Assembly (NCBI GenBank): GCA_963753195.1
Contig: CAVWBH010000009.1
Location: 496,001-560,000, forward strand
From: Palsa-504 sp963753195
GTDB lineage: Bacteria; Actinomycetota; Actinomycetes; Streptosporangiales; Streptosporangiaceae
DNA: 64,000 bases
Reading direction: 5' to 3'
Shown here: in pieces, positions 1-8,673 of the stretch
Layout of the letters: each line of letters starts with the position of its first letter
Position numbering within the stretch: position 1 is the stretch's first letter
Program-made: the position numbers and the translations under genes
Notes under the pieces: generated by a model
Database searches by the model: none
Told to the model about the DNA's origin: nothing
The model's input: the letters and a program-made list of their open reading frames with translations, nothing else

Positions 1-729
1 GATTTCGTCGCGGCCAATGTCGCCGGCGTCCAGGTCCTGCTGCAGGCGTGCCTGGACGCGGGGGTCCGGCGGGTCGTCCAGGTCTCCACCGACGAGGTTT
101 ACGGCAGCGTGGCCCGCGGCTCGTGGTCGGAGGATGCGCCGCTGGCGCCCAACTCACCGTACGCGGCGGCCAAGGCCGGCGGGGACCTGATGGCCCGCGC
201 CTACTTCAGGACCCATGGGCTCGATGTCATCATCACGCGGTGCGTCAACAATTACGGTCCCTACCAGTTCCCCGAGAAGGTCATCCCGCTCTTTGCCACC
301 AACCTCCTCGACGGGCGGGCGGTCCCGCTCTACGGCGATGGCGGAAACGTCCGCGGCTGGATCCACGTGGACGACCACTGCCGTGGCATCCAGCTTGCCC
401 TCGAGCGAGGCCAGGGCGGGGGCATCTACCACATCGGCGGTGAAGTGGAGCTGACCAACCTCCATCTCACGCAGGCCCTGCTGGCCTGCTGCGGCGCGAG
501 CTGGGACATGGTCACGCGGGTCGACGACCGCAAGGGCCACGACCGCCGCTACAGCCTCGATGACTCGGCGCTGCGCGGCCTTGGCTATGCCCCCCGCACC
601 CCGTTCGCTGAGGGCCTGCGGGCGACCGTGCAGTGGTACCGGGATAACCGTTCCTGGTGGGAGCCGCTCAAGCCGTCGCCCCGCGAGCCCGGTCTGCGAT
701 CAGCGGCCGGCGCCCCGGGCGCCCCATGA
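1..729 (+). CDS. rmlB: dTDP-glucose 4,6-dehydratase, 3' part (5' end outside window)
   Basis: The last 242 codons of an extended SDR sugar dehydratase, open from base 1 in frame 1. It converts dTDP-glucose to dTDP-4-keto-6-deoxyglucose, step 2 of dTDP-rhamnose synthesis. Visible family marks are VSTDEVYGS, which includes the catalytic Thr-Asp-Glu triad, followed by the YAAAKAGGD active-site Tyr/Lys motif. Further on come VNNYGPYQFPEK and GWIHVDDHCRGI, both typical of RmlB. The NAD-binding Rossmann glycine motif lies upstream of the window. The stop TGA (727-729) overlaps the ATG of rmlD, so the two are translationally coupled. The product is cytosolic and feeds the polysaccharide locus that follows. 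Confidence 0.93.
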   Translation, partial: DFVAANVAGVQVLLQACLDAGVRRVVQVSTDEVYGSVARGSWSEDAPLAPNSPYAAAKAGGDLMARAYFRTHGLDVIITRCVNNYGPYQFPEKVIPLFATNLLDGRAVPLYGDGGNVRGWIHVDDHCRGIQLALERGQGGGIYHIGGEVELTNLHLTQALLACCGASWDMVTRVDDRKGHDRRYSLDDSALRGLGYAPRTPFAEGLRATVQWYRDNRSWWEPLKPSPREPGLRSAAGAPGAP

Positions 730-1649
730 CGGGATGGCTGGTCACCGGAGCGGGCGGGATGCTCGGCCGGGATCTGGTCGATGTCCTGGGCCGCCTGGGC
801 CAGGACGTGACCGGCCTACAGCGCCGGGCCCTCGACGTGACAGACTCCTCTGCCGTCCGCGCCCTCATCCTGCGCGTCCGTCCCGCTGTCGTCGTCAACT
901 GCGCAGCCTGGACCGCTGTCGACGATGCCGAGGCCCGCGAGGACGAGGCCCTCCTGGTCAACGGGCGGGGCGCGGAGAACGTCGCCGCTGCGTGCGCGGC
1001 CAGCGGCTCCCGGCTGGTGCACGTGTCCACCGACTATGTGTTCGGCGGGGATGGCCTTGCTCCCTACGCGGAGTATGACCGCACCGCGCCGCGCACCGCC
1101 TACGGGCGCACCAAGCTGGCCGGGGAGCAGGCCGTGCTCGGGCTGCTCCCCGGGACCGGCTACGTGGTGCGGACCGCCTGGCTGTACGGGGTGCACGGGC
1201 CCAATTTCGTCCGGACGATGACCGGCCTGGAAAACCGGCAGCCATTCGTCGATGTGGTCGCCGACCAGTTGGGGCAGCCGACCTGGGCGGTCGATGTCGC
1301 CGAACAGGTCGTCGCGCTGGCGCGCGCGGCGCCCCCGGCCGGCGTGTACCACGCGACGAGCTCGGGCGAGGCGACCTGGTACGAGCTGGCCGTAGAGGTC
1401 TTCCGGCTGCTCGGCGCCGACCCGGCCCGGGTACGGGCGACCACGAGCGCCGCCTTCTCGCGGCCGGCACCGCGCCCCGCCTACAGCGTGCTCGGCCACG
1501 ACCGCCACGCCGCCGCCGGGTTGGCGCCGATCGGCGACTGGCGGACGGCCCTGAGCCGGGCCTGGCCGGTACTCACCGCCGCGGCCGGGGGCTCACGAGC
1601 CGCGCAGCCGCGCGGCGTGGGCCAGGCAGCCGGCGTAGTCGGGGAGTAG
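726..1649 (+). CDS. rmlD: dTDP-4-dehydrorhamnose reductase
   Basis: A 307-aa SDR protein catalysing the last, NADPH-dependent step to dTDP-L-rhamnose. The N-terminus has the Rossmann motif VTGAGGMLG. It is followed by NCAAWTAVDDAE, VSTDYVFGG and the YGRTKLAGE catalytic Tyr/Lys motif, then RTAWLYG. I start it at the ATG at 726, which overlaps the rmlB stop (ATGA), rather than at the in-frame upstream codon at 657, because the Rossmann strand then sits at residue 3 as in the family. Its 3' end overlaps the convergent rmlC gene by 57 bp. Confidence 0.93.
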   Translation: MTGWLVTGAGGMLGRDLVDVLGRLGQDVTGLQRRALDVTDSSAVRALILRVRPAVVVNCAAWTAVDDAEAREDEALLVNGRGAENVAAACAASGSRLVHVSTDYVFGGDGLAPYAEYDRTAPRTAYGRTKLAGEQAVLGLLPGTGYVVRTAWLYGVHGPNFVRTMTGLENRQPFVDVVADQLGQPTWAVDVAEQVVALARAAPPAGVYHATSSGEATWYELAVEVFRLLGADPARVRATTSAAFSRPAPRPAYSVLGHDRHAAAGLAPIGDWRTALSRAWPVLTAAAGGSRAAQPRGVGQAAGVVGE

Positions 1650-2246
1650 CCCGGCGGCGCGCGCCTGCGCCAGCGACGGGGCGCGCGCGTCCTTGCCCGA
1701 CAGGATCGGCTCGACGTCATCGGGCCAGGCAATGGCGATCTCGGGGTCGAGCGGGTGAATGCCGCGCTCGCGGCCAGGCTCGTATGCGGTGGAGCACAGG
1801 TACATCACGGTGGCTTCCTCGCTGCGCGCGGCGAAGGCATGCCCGAGCCCCTCGCTGATGAATACGGCGCGCCTCGCCCGGTCGTCGAGCTGGACGGCGG
1901 CCCAGCGGCCGAAGCTGGGTGACCCGGCCCGCAGGTCGACGACGACGTCGATGACCGTGCCGCTGACGCAGGTGACGTACTTCGCCTGGCCGGGCGGCAC
2001 GTCGGCGAAATGAATGCCCCGGATGACCCCGCGCGTGGACACCGAGCAGTTGGCCTGCGCGACCTCCAGCCGGTACCCGGCGCGGGACTGGAAATCGCCG
2101 CCCTGGAACCACTCGAGGAAGCTACCCCGTCCGTCGGCGTGAATACGCGGGGTAAAGACCCAGGCCCCGTCGATATCAAGCGCCTCGTCCGAATCGAGCA
2201 CCTCGTCCGGCGGGCCGGAGGGCGCGTGAGACTCGAGCACTGCCAC
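1593..2246 (-). CDS. rmlC: dTDP-4-dehydrorhamnose 3,5-epimerase
   Basis: A 217-aa cupin-fold epimerase that inverts C3 and C5 of dTDP-4-keto-6-deoxyglucose. Family motifs seen are HADGRGSFLEWF, ANCSVSTRGVIRGIHF (with the catalytic His), the strand VDLRAGSPSFG and the EGLGHAF motif. A C-terminal GIHPLDPEIAIAWP segment matches RmlC. The GTG at 2246 is used, and an AGGTGAGG sequence just upstream could serve this GTG or the next one at 2240. It is convergent with rmlD and overlaps its end by 57 bp. The rmlB-D and rmlC genes are thus opposed rather than in the common single operon. Confidence 0.93.
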   Translation of the reverse strand: MAVLESHAPSGPPDEVLDSDEALDIDGAWVFTPRIHADGRGSFLEWFQGGDFQSRAGYRLEVAQANCSVSTRGVIRGIHFADVPPGQAKYVTCVSGTVIDVVVDLRAGSPSFGRWAAVQLDDRARRAVFISEGLGHAFAARSEEATVMYLCSTAYEPGRERGIHPLDPEIAIAWPDDVEPILSGKDARAPSLAQARAAGLLPDYAGCLAHAARLRGS

Positions 2247-2261
2247 CTCACCTGTCCGTAG

Positions 2262-2888
2262 TCACGTAGCTGCTGGCTTCAGCCTGGCTTCCGCGCCCCG
2301 CCGCCCGGCGGCGTTCCAGGCCAGGCCGGCCCCTATCGCCGCCAGCAGGGCCAGGCCGCCGAACACGCGTGTGCGCGAGCCGGTCTGGATGATGGGCCCG
2401 CTATCCCCGAGGATCTGGGCTGAGATGCGCTGGCGAGGCCGGACTCCCAGCTGCTTCTGCCGTGCCGTGAGGAGAAGGCCGAGCTCCCGCTCCGCGACCA
2501 CGAACGTGCGGTGGGTATCCGCCGCGACCGGCGAGGCCGCCGTCAGCGTGGCCAGCGGGACGCCGAAATCGGGATATTCCTCGTTGTACAGGTTGACGAG
2601 CGCGAGGCTGACACTGGCGCCGCGGTCGGCGGCGCCGATCTGGCGCTGCACCGACGGGCTCATCAGGATCTCTACCATTACCTCGCCGCTGGTGATAAGG
2701 GACGGCGCGAACATGTAGTAGGCATTAGGGGCATTATAGGATTTAGGCAGGGACAGCTCTACTATTGCGCTCTCGAGGTACGTTGGCGGGCTAATCTTGA
2801 TGTCGTACCCGGCCCCGGCCGCCAGGAGGAGCGTCGCTACCACCAGGGTCAGGCGACTCCTTTTCCTTGCCTTCCCGAGAGGATTCAT
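2262..2888 (-). CDS. Wzz-like membrane protein with two TM segments
   Basis: A predicted 208-aa protein with a TM helix near residues 11-28 (LTLVVATLLLAAGAGYDI), a ~130-aa extracytoplasmic domain and a second TM near the C-terminus (GLALLAAIGAGLAW). This topology, and the position inside a Wzx/Wzy locus, suggest a polysaccharide co-polymerase/chain-length regulator of Wzz type, although sequence similarity is only topological. No Walker motifs, so no fused BY-kinase. I start it at ATG 2888 (MNPLGKARKRS), because the longer form adds an unlikely, low-complexity 52 residues and hides the N-terminal TM. It is divergent from the similar gene at 3140; the 251 bp between them should hold both promoters. 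Confidence 0.6.
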   Translation of the reverse strand: MNPLGKARKRSRLTLVVATLLLAAGAGYDIKISPPTYLESAIVELSLPKSYNAPNAYYMFAPSLITSGEVMVEILMSPSVQRQIGAADRGASVSLALVNLYNEEYPDFGVPLATLTAASPVAADTHRTFVVAERELGLLLTARQKQLGVRPRQRISAQILGDSGPIIQTGSRTRVFGGLALLAAIGAGLAWNAAGRRGAEARLKPAAT

Positions 2889-3139
2889 CGCGCCACCGCC
2901 ATCGCATCCCTCTGTTTTCCGCTGCCCGCGCGAAGACCGCGGACATGCCTGAGCGCTACCGCCCCGACGAAAGTAACTATAGTGAACCCAACGCGGGGGG
3001 CAGTTCATAATCCGTAAACTAGGAACAGAGCAAGGCGGCACCAACCCCTCAGCCAGGAAATCCCTTATGGTCCGTTTGGGGAGAAATGTGCGTGCTGCTG
3101 ACGCGAAAAGCCGTAAATTCGAGTATTTAGGCGGGATGG

Positions 3140-4126
3140 ATGGATCTCAGGCATGCAGTCCGTATCTGGCGGGCACGGTGGATCTTGACTTCTATGCTGC
3201 TCATTCTGGCCATAGTCGGCGGCGCCGCGGCCGTGAAAAAGATGCCGCGTTACTACCAGTCGACTTCCTCCGTGGTCCTGCTGGCATCACGCGCGGCCTC
3301 CGTGCAGAACGGCGGCAACCCGTTCCTGAGCTTCGGCCCCTCGCTGACCCTGACTGCCGACGCCGTCAGCAGGGAAATGATGGCACCGGCAGCCGCCAGG
3401 CAGCTGGCCGCACGAGGATTCACCGCCTCGTACACCGTCGGGCTCCCGTCCTATACCACGACGACGACAGGATCGGTTCTGCTGGTCACGGTCACGGGCT
3501 CGGATGCAGCCGAGGTACAGCTCACGCTCCAGGCAGTGACCGCGGAGATCAGCACTCAGCTGGCCCAGCTGCAGCACGGCCTTCAGGCCGCCAGCCAGGA
3601 ACGCACTGCTACCCTCGCCTTCTCACCGCAGCCGACGCTCAGCGTCAGCCAGACGGCGCGCCCACTCGTCGGCGCCGGCGCGCTGCTGCTCGTGATCTGC
3701 CTCGGGATACCGATAGTCGTGGACGGGCTGGTCACCAGGCGGCGGCTCAGGCGCCGGTCGGTGCTCCCGGACTCCCCGGCGCTCCCTGAGGACTGGGCGC
3801 TCCTTGATATCCCGGCGTCTCCTTACCCGTCGGCGTTCGCAGAGGAGCCGACCATCCCAGGGGAACCGACCAGCCCAGAAGAACCGACCCTCCTCGGAGA
3901 GCTGGTCTTCCCCAGAGGAGCCACCGGAAGTGCCGATCAGCAGGTCGGCGACGGCCCGACCCAGGGCGACGCCGATCAGCAGGTCGGCGACGGCCCGGCC
4001 CAGGGCGAACCGCGACTGCCTTCGTCCTCCGGGTCGCCCGCCCGCAATGGCGGCTCGTCACGCCACGCCAGGCATCTGGGGCCGACGGCTAGGCAGGCCG
4101 ACCTCGGGGATGTCAGCCGTCCATAA
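3140..4126 (+). CDS. Wzz-like membrane protein with Pro/Glu/Gln-rich cytoplasmic tail
   Basis: A 328-aa protein: TM1 at about residues 15-33 (ILTSMLLILAIVGGAAAV), an extracytoplasmic region to ~170, TM2 at ~172-195 (LVGAGALLLVICLGIPIVV), then a ~130-aa hydrophilic tail. The tail contains EEPTIPGEPTSPEEPT and a tandem duplication of ADQQVGDGP(T/A)QG, visible in DNA as a near-exact ~39-bp direct repeat at about 3932-4007. Topology and neighbourhood suggest a chain-length/co-polymerase role paired with the divergent gene at 2262. There is no ATP-binding loop; the tail could be a partner-binding region. The start ATG at 3140 gives a short cytoplasmic N-terminus. Confidence 0.6.
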   Translation: MDLRHAVRIWRARWILTSMLLILAIVGGAAAVKKMPRYYQSTSSVVLLASRAASVQNGGNPFLSFGPSLTLTADAVSREMMAPAAARQLAARGFTASYTVGLPSYTTTTTGSVLLVTVTGSDAAEVQLTLQAVTAEISTQLAQLQHGLQAASQERTATLAFSPQPTLSVSQTARPLVGAGALLLVICLGIPIVVDGLVTRRRLRRRSVLPDSPALPEDWALLDIPASPYPSAFAEEPTIPGEPTSPEEPTLLGELVFPRGATGSADQQVGDGPTQGDADQQVGDGPAQGEPRLPSSSGSPARNGGSSRHARHLGPTARQADLGDVSRP

Positions 4127-4270
4127 TCTGCAGGACTCGGCCTAGCTGGTATTTCTCGCGCATGGCGGTCCGCCCGGTTCGTTGATCATTTCGGGAGAGT
4201 GGCCCGTCAGCACAGGATGTCTTCCCGGCGGGACTGGTGACGCTGGGTCTGGCGCCGAGGCAGGCTGACC

Positions 4271-4322
4271 TGTTCGGCAGCACGGCGGCGTACTGTCTGT
4301 TCCGCAGCACGGCGGCGTACTG
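4271..4322 (+). repeat. 25-bp tandem direct repeat, 27-bp period
   Basis: Two copies (4271-4295 and 4298-4322) of TGTTCGGCAGCACGGCGGCG followed by TACTG, differing by one base (TTCGG/TTCCG). Non-coding as far as I can see. Confidence 0.8.
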
Positions 4323-4516
4323 CGGGGCGGGGTGGCGCCTGATTCAAGGTCGCCGGGATGTGCAGTTAGGCGGAGTGGCTGACTGGAGCGGCACTGGCCA
4401 GCGCACGCCTGGGTGCCCGGCAGGCATCCCGGCCACCGACCTGGATGCCGCCGGTGTTCCTGGTGCGTACCACGCGCAGCGGGATCCGCGGGGCGTCCCC
4501 CGGCGGCACCGAAGGG

Positions 4517-4553
4517 AGTGAAACCGGGGGTTTCACTGTGTTAGTGGACAGTG
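4517..4553 (+). terminator. Hairpin with competing downstream stem
   Basis: Perfect 9-bp arms AGTGAAACC (4517-4525) and GGTTTCACT (4529-4537) around a 3-nt loop. The right arm also carries CACTGT (4534-4539), which can pair with ACAGTG (4548-4553), giving a mutually exclusive second stem. There is no T tract. It lies between the converging ends of the Wzz-like and Wzy-like genes, so a bidirectional terminator is the simplest reading. Confidence 0.45.
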
Positions 4554-4678
4554 AATCCGGGGTTCATCCCACTCGCGCGGGCCGGAACCCGCCACTGCGG
4601 CTAACCGCGTATCCCGGAGGCCGCTTCCGCCAGGACCGTTCCGCCATCGATCTTTGCGACCTCACTTGACCCAGCGAC

Positions 4679-6016
4679 CTAATCTCCCGCCAGCTGCTGC
4701 GCGCGCCCCAGTCTCCATGCCGCCCCCACGCAGCCGAGCAGGAGGAAGAACAGGCCGCCGGCGATGGAGAAGGACAGCGCGTCGAACGACGCGAAGCACA
4801 CGGCGCCGACCGCGATCGATGCGGCCAGGCATTGCCCCAGGTCTCGGGTCCGGGCATCGGCCGCCGTGGCCCGTAGGCTCCGGGCGGTGAACCAGCCCGT
4901 CGCGAAGCACGCCACTAGGGCGAGGAGCCCGAGGACCCCGGTCTCAAGCAGTGAGGTGAGGTACTGGTTGTCGACGAAGAAATGGGTCTGGGGAAAGAAC
5001 GTCTGGAACCCCTGGCCGAGCCACGGGTGTGCGGCAATAAAGGGCCGCGCCTCGGTGTACGCGTCGGCACGAGACAGGCTGCTCTGGTCGGTCCCGAGCT
5101 GGCCGAAGAGCGCGCTGAAACTGCTCACCAGGCTCGGCTTGACCAGCCACGCGAGGGTCGGCGCGGCGATCCCTACCAGGTAGGCGCGGCGCCGGTCGCG
5201 CTTGTTCCACGTCGGGAACAGCACGATGCAGATCACCGCGAGCCCGAAGAAGGCGGAGCGCGATCCAGTCATGGGCACCACCGCCGTGATGAGCGCGACC
5301 TGCAACCAGCGGCGGACCCGCAGCGCCGCGGGCGCGAAGCGGGCCTGATGGAGGGCGATCGGCAGGCTCATGGCCAGGACCGCGTTGAACTCAAGCGGCT
5401 GGGCGGCTGTCGCCATCACCCGGACCAGGCCATTGCGGCTCGTGAGATCCGTCACCTGCTGATGCACGGACAGGCCGGGGATCAGGATGTACTTAGTGAG
5501 ATCCGCGCCGGTGAGGAACTCGATCACGCCAAGCGCGGCCATGGCCGTGGCGAGCATGACGATCCGGCGAAGGAGGGTCCTCAGCCGGTCAGCCCGGTCG
5601 ATCCCGTCCGCCGCGAGCGCTAGCACGCCAACCCAGCCGGCTAGCACGATGAGTCCGCGGTCGGCGCCGTTCTGCTGAGCGCCGGACACGATATGCCGGC
5701 TGGCCGATATGTACGCGGCCACGACCACGCCCGCGAAGATCGTCGCGGCGAGCCGGACCGGCTGCCTGCCCCGGTCCAGTCCGAGGCTGGGGTGCTTACG
5801 GGCCACCAGGTACCAGCACAATATGGCGACCGCCAGCAGGGCGGCGGGCCCGCCTGCCGCCCCGAACGACCCGACGACCAGGGACGAGGGTATGGCCATC
5901 AGCAGGAACACGTAGCAGCTCAGCAGCGTGACCGAGTCGATCCTCCGTGGCGGGCGGCCGACCTCGGCGTCCTGACGGGGCAGCAGGGTGGCCTGGCCTG
6001 GGCCATATCCCGTCAT
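4679..6016 (-). CDS. O-antigen ligase/polymerase family membrane protein (Wzy-like)
   Basis: A 445-aa polytopic protein with about 10-12 hydrophobic segments, starting near residue 29 (VTLLSCYVFLLMAIPSSLV). The hallmark is a large extracytoplasmic loop followed by HPWLGQGFQTFFPQTHFFVDNQYL and LLETGVLGLLAL, which matches the conserved region of the Wzy/WaaL/RfaL family (PF04932). It is predicted to polymerise lipid-linked repeat units on the outer face of the membrane. It sits on the minus strand downstream of the two beta-helix genes. No sequence feature separates polymerase from ligase; polymerase is preferred because the locus also has Wzx- and Wzz-like genes. Confidence 0.8.
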   Translation of the reverse strand: MTGYGPGQATLLPRQDAEVGRPPRRIDSVTLLSCYVFLLMAIPSSLVVGSFGAAGGPAALLAVAILCWYLVARKHPSLGLDRGRQPVRLAATIFAGVVVAAYISASRHIVSGAQQNGADRGLIVLAGWVGVLALAADGIDRADRLRTLLRRIVMLATAMAALGVIEFLTGADLTKYILIPGLSVHQQVTDLTSRNGLVRVMATAAQPLEFNAVLAMSLPIALHQARFAPAALRVRRWLQVALITAVVPMTGSRSAFFGLAVICIVLFPTWNKRDRRRAYLVGIAAPTLAWLVKPSLVSSFSALFGQLGTDQSSLSRADAYTEARPFIAAHPWLGQGFQTFFPQTHFFVDNQYLTSLLETGVLGLLALVACFATGWFTARSLRATAADARTRDLGQCLAASIAVGAVCFASFDALSFSIAGGLFFLLLGCVGAAWRLGRAQQLAGD

Positions 6017-6274
6017 GCCAGGCCGTAACGGCGAGCGAGCGCATGTACGGCGTTCCCGCCTATTCGGTCATCTTCGCTTATCCGGCCATTCCTGCCTATC
6101 CAGCGCCAAGCCATCCTTTTCTCCCCTATTCTTCCCGCGATATGAGCGAGGCGGCGCCGAGGACCCAGTCCACGGTGCACGGCCGGGTGTATGCGGACGG
6201 GTCGCAGACGTATTCGGAGAAGACCGCCAGTGGCACTTTGATGAGACCCGTGATGACACGGCGAGCGCGTCACG

Positions 6275-7357
6275 CTAGCCGGACGCGGCGCTGCTCGGGT
6301 GCGCACCTGACCGGCCGACGTTGGGCAGCACGGCAGCCTTGCCGGACAGGCTGGTCCTGGACCAGACGTTCCCCGACCAGACGTTGCCCGCCCCGGTTGG
6401 GTCGAAGTGGACGTCGGGACCGAACTGGCCGCCCTTCGGGTAGTAGAGCTGGCCGAACTCGTTATCCTCGATGACGATGTTCGACGTGGGGTCACTATGG
6501 TCGTTGCCGCCGTAGATGGAGTAGCCGCCTCCCGCGAGCAGGTTACCCACCACGATCTTGTTGGCCACGTCCTGCCCTGATTTCGATGCGTCGAGGCTGA
6601 TGTCATCGGTCTGCCCGAGGTTGTTAAAGACCGTATTACCGTAGATCGTCATGGGCTCGGCCGTCCTGTCGGCAACTATCCCATTGGTGTGATCACCGGC
6701 AATGTAGCCCGGGTTGTGAATGTAGTTGCCGACTACCAGCCCGGTCGATATCTGCACGGCTGTCCTGAATCGCGAGATATTATTGCTTTTGATCACGATC
6801 CCGGTTGAGTCGCCATAGACATCGTCGATCGCCGAGTTGACCCGGCCGCTGGCCGGGTCCCGGCCGCTGATCGTGGAGTCCTCGATCGTGACACCTGCGG
6901 TATGCCTGAGGCTGATGCCGAAAGCCCCGCCGGTCACGACGTGTACATCCCGCACCGTCACGTCGGATGCGTCGATTGACAGGTTGTAGGGAATGGACAG
7001 GCCGCTGAGCACGGTGCCGGGCGCGGTCACCACCACGTAGCCGTCCTTGGCATTGAAGTGCCAACCCGGCCCGCTGGATACCTGGCCGGGGACCAACCTC
7101 AGGGCCGTCCCGCTCGGCACGCCAGTGTTGGTCCCATCAGGGAAGCCGCACGTGTGCGGGACCGCGACGCAGTCGCCCGAGACCTGCGCGGACCCGGATG
7201 CCCCGATCCCGGCCGACCCGGTGTCGGACGGCGGCGCCCCTGACGGCGGGGTATTGTGCGCCGAGGCCAGGCTCAGGTGGAGGACCAGGGCCGACCCGGA
7301 GCCGCCCAAAACGATCAGGGCCAGGGCGACCTTGATAGCGAGCATGTGTGCCTTCAA
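6275..7357 (-). CDS. Secreted right-handed beta-helix protein (paralogue 1)
   Basis: A 360-aa protein. The N-terminal basic and hydrophobic segment (MKAHMLAIKVALALIVLGG, continuing to ~residue 30) is a signal peptide or anchor. A Ser/Gly/Pro-rich linker follows, then a CAVPHTCGFPDGTNTGVP-type disulfide-bearing motif and a parallel beta-helix of repeated rungs rich in V/I/N (VTIEDSTISG, IVIKSNNISRF, GNYIHNPGYIAGDHTNGIV). This resembles pectate-lyase-like/right-handed beta-helix enzymes that bind or cleave polysaccharide. The GDHTNG and YPKGGQFGPDVHFDPTGAGN segments are conserved in the paralogue at 7621. Location next to the polymerase suggests a role in exopolysaccharide trimming or binding; catalysis is not shown. 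Confidence 0.75.
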   Translation of the reverse strand: MKAHMLAIKVALALIVLGGSGSALVLHLSLASAHNTPPSGAPPSDTGSAGIGASGSAQVSGDCVAVPHTCGFPDGTNTGVPSGTALRLVPGQVSSGPGWHFNAKDGYVVVTAPGTVLSGLSIPYNLSIDASDVTVRDVHVVTGGAFGISLRHTAGVTIEDSTISGRDPASGRVNSAIDDVYGDSTGIVIKSNNISRFRTAVQISTGLVVGNYIHNPGYIAGDHTNGIVADRTAEPMTIYGNTVFNNLGQTDDISLDASKSGQDVANKIVVGNLLAGGGYSIYGGNDHSDPTSNIVIEDNEFGQLYYPKGGQFGPDVHFDPTGAGNVWSGNVWSRTSLSGKAAVLPNVGRSGAHPSSAASG

Positions 7358-7620
7358 CGGGACCTCGTTTCCTCCGACGGCCGGTCCCGCCCGCCGGAGG
7401 ATGCCTCACGTCCGCCGACAAGCAACCGGGCGCGCCCCGAACGCCGACTGCAGGGTGTGATGAATAAGCTACCAAAAGTGTTCATCGTACTTGGTGGAAT
7501 CGGCGAGACAGGACTGGCCGGTGCAGGTCGCCCGGCGGGTCCGGCGAGCTCAATCGCGTCGCCGACCCGCTGTCCGCGAGTCGGCGACGCCGCCCTGCCG
7601 CAACGTGGCGGTGCGAGGGG

Positions 7621-8673
7621 TCACGGGGAGGGAATGGCCTGCCCGGTGGTGTCCCAGTAGTTGCCCGACCAGACGTTGCCCTTGCCGGTGGCCTTGAAGT
7701 TGACGTCGGGACCGAACTGGCCGCCCTTCGGGTAGTACTGCTGGCCGAACCGGTTGCCGGTGATGACGATGTTCGAGGTGGTGTTGCCCTGGCCGCCACC
7801 GGCGTAGATGGTGTAGCCGCCGCCCGCGAGGAGGTTGTTATCGACGGTCTGGTTCGCCACCGGCTTGCCGGAGGTGGCCGCGTCGAGGCTGATCGCGTCG
7901 GTCTGCCCCACGCTGTTGAAGATCGTGTTGTTCTCGATCACCATCGGTCCATTGCCGCCGCTGGTGACGACGCCGTTGGTGTGGTCTCCGGCGATGTAAC
8001 CGGGGTCGTGAATGTAGTTGCCCTGCACCAGCCCGTTGGATATCTGCATGGCGGTCCTGAAGAGCGAGACGTTGTTGTCCTTGATGACCATCCCTGTCGA
8101 GTCGCCGTACACGTCAGCGATCGCCACGTTGACGCGGCCCGTAGTCGCGTTCTGGCCGCTGACGGTGGAATTCTCGATCGTGACGCCGGTGGTGTGGGTG
8201 AGGCTGATGCCGAACGTCCCGCCGGTCACGACCTGGACATTCTTAACCGTCACGTTGGAGGCGGCGATCGTCAGGTTGGCGGGAATGGACAGGCCGCTGA
8301 GCACCGTCCCGCTCACGGTCACGTTAACGGCCTTGGTCGCGGTGTTGTAGTGCCAGCCCGGCCCGCTGGAGACCTGGGCCGGGACCGACTTCAGGGTCGT
8401 CCCGGCGGGGACGCCGGTGTTGGTCCCGTCCGGGTACCCGCAGGTGCTGGGCGTGGCCGCGCAGTTGGTGGGCACCGCGGCATTCCCGTTGAACGCGCCC
8501 ACCGCGGCCAGGGAGCTCAAGGTGATGAGCGCCGCGAGGCCGACCGCGACCGTGACGAATACCCGCCTGCGGCGGCCGGGCGGCTGGCCGCCGGATTCAG
8601 GCGGCTGGCCGCCGGATTCGGGCGGCTCCCGCCCGGTGCCGATACGGGTGGCGGCGTTTCGCTTGGTGGTCAT
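7621..8673 (-). CDS. Secreted right-handed beta-helix protein (paralogue 2)
   Basis: A 350-aa paralogue of the protein at 6275, roughly 60% identical over the shared beta-helix by eye, so a tandem gene duplication. The N-terminal cytoplasmic part has a duplicated PPESGGQ heptad and an RRRRV stretch, then one TM/signal segment (VFVTVAVGLAALITLSSLAAV). The core keeps the CAATPSTCGYPDGTNTGVP motif, the DVYGDSTG rung, GDHTNGVV and the YPKGGQFGPDVNF segment. The C-terminus ends soon after NVWSGNYW, shorter than paralogue 1. It probably acts outside the cell on polysaccharide. Confidence 0.75.
   Translation of the reverse strand: MTTKRNAATRIGTGREPPESGGQPPESGGQPPGRRRRVFVTVAVGLAALITLSSLAAVGAFNGNAAVPTNCAATPSTCGYPDGTNTGVPAGTTLKSVPAQVSSGPGWHYNTATKAVNVTVSGTVLSGLSIPANLTIAASNVTVKNVQVVTGGTFGISLTHTTGVTIENSTVSGQNATTGRVNVAIADVYGDSTGMVIKDNNVSLFRTAMQISNGLVQGNYIHDPGYIAGDHTNGVVTSGGNGPMVIENNTIFNSVGQTDAISLDAATSGKPVANQTVDNNLLAGGGYTIYAGGGQGNTTSNIVITGNRFGQQYYPKGGQFGPDVNFKATGKGNVWSGNYWDTTGQAIPSP

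Larger units (their letters stand above)
4127..4678. other. Intergenic region between converging transcripts
   Basis: About 550 bp with no convincing gene. It contains a 25-bp direct repeat (4271-4295 and 4298-4322, one mismatch) and a perfect hairpin (4517-4537). Both flanking genes end here, so termination is the likely role. Confidence 0.5.
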
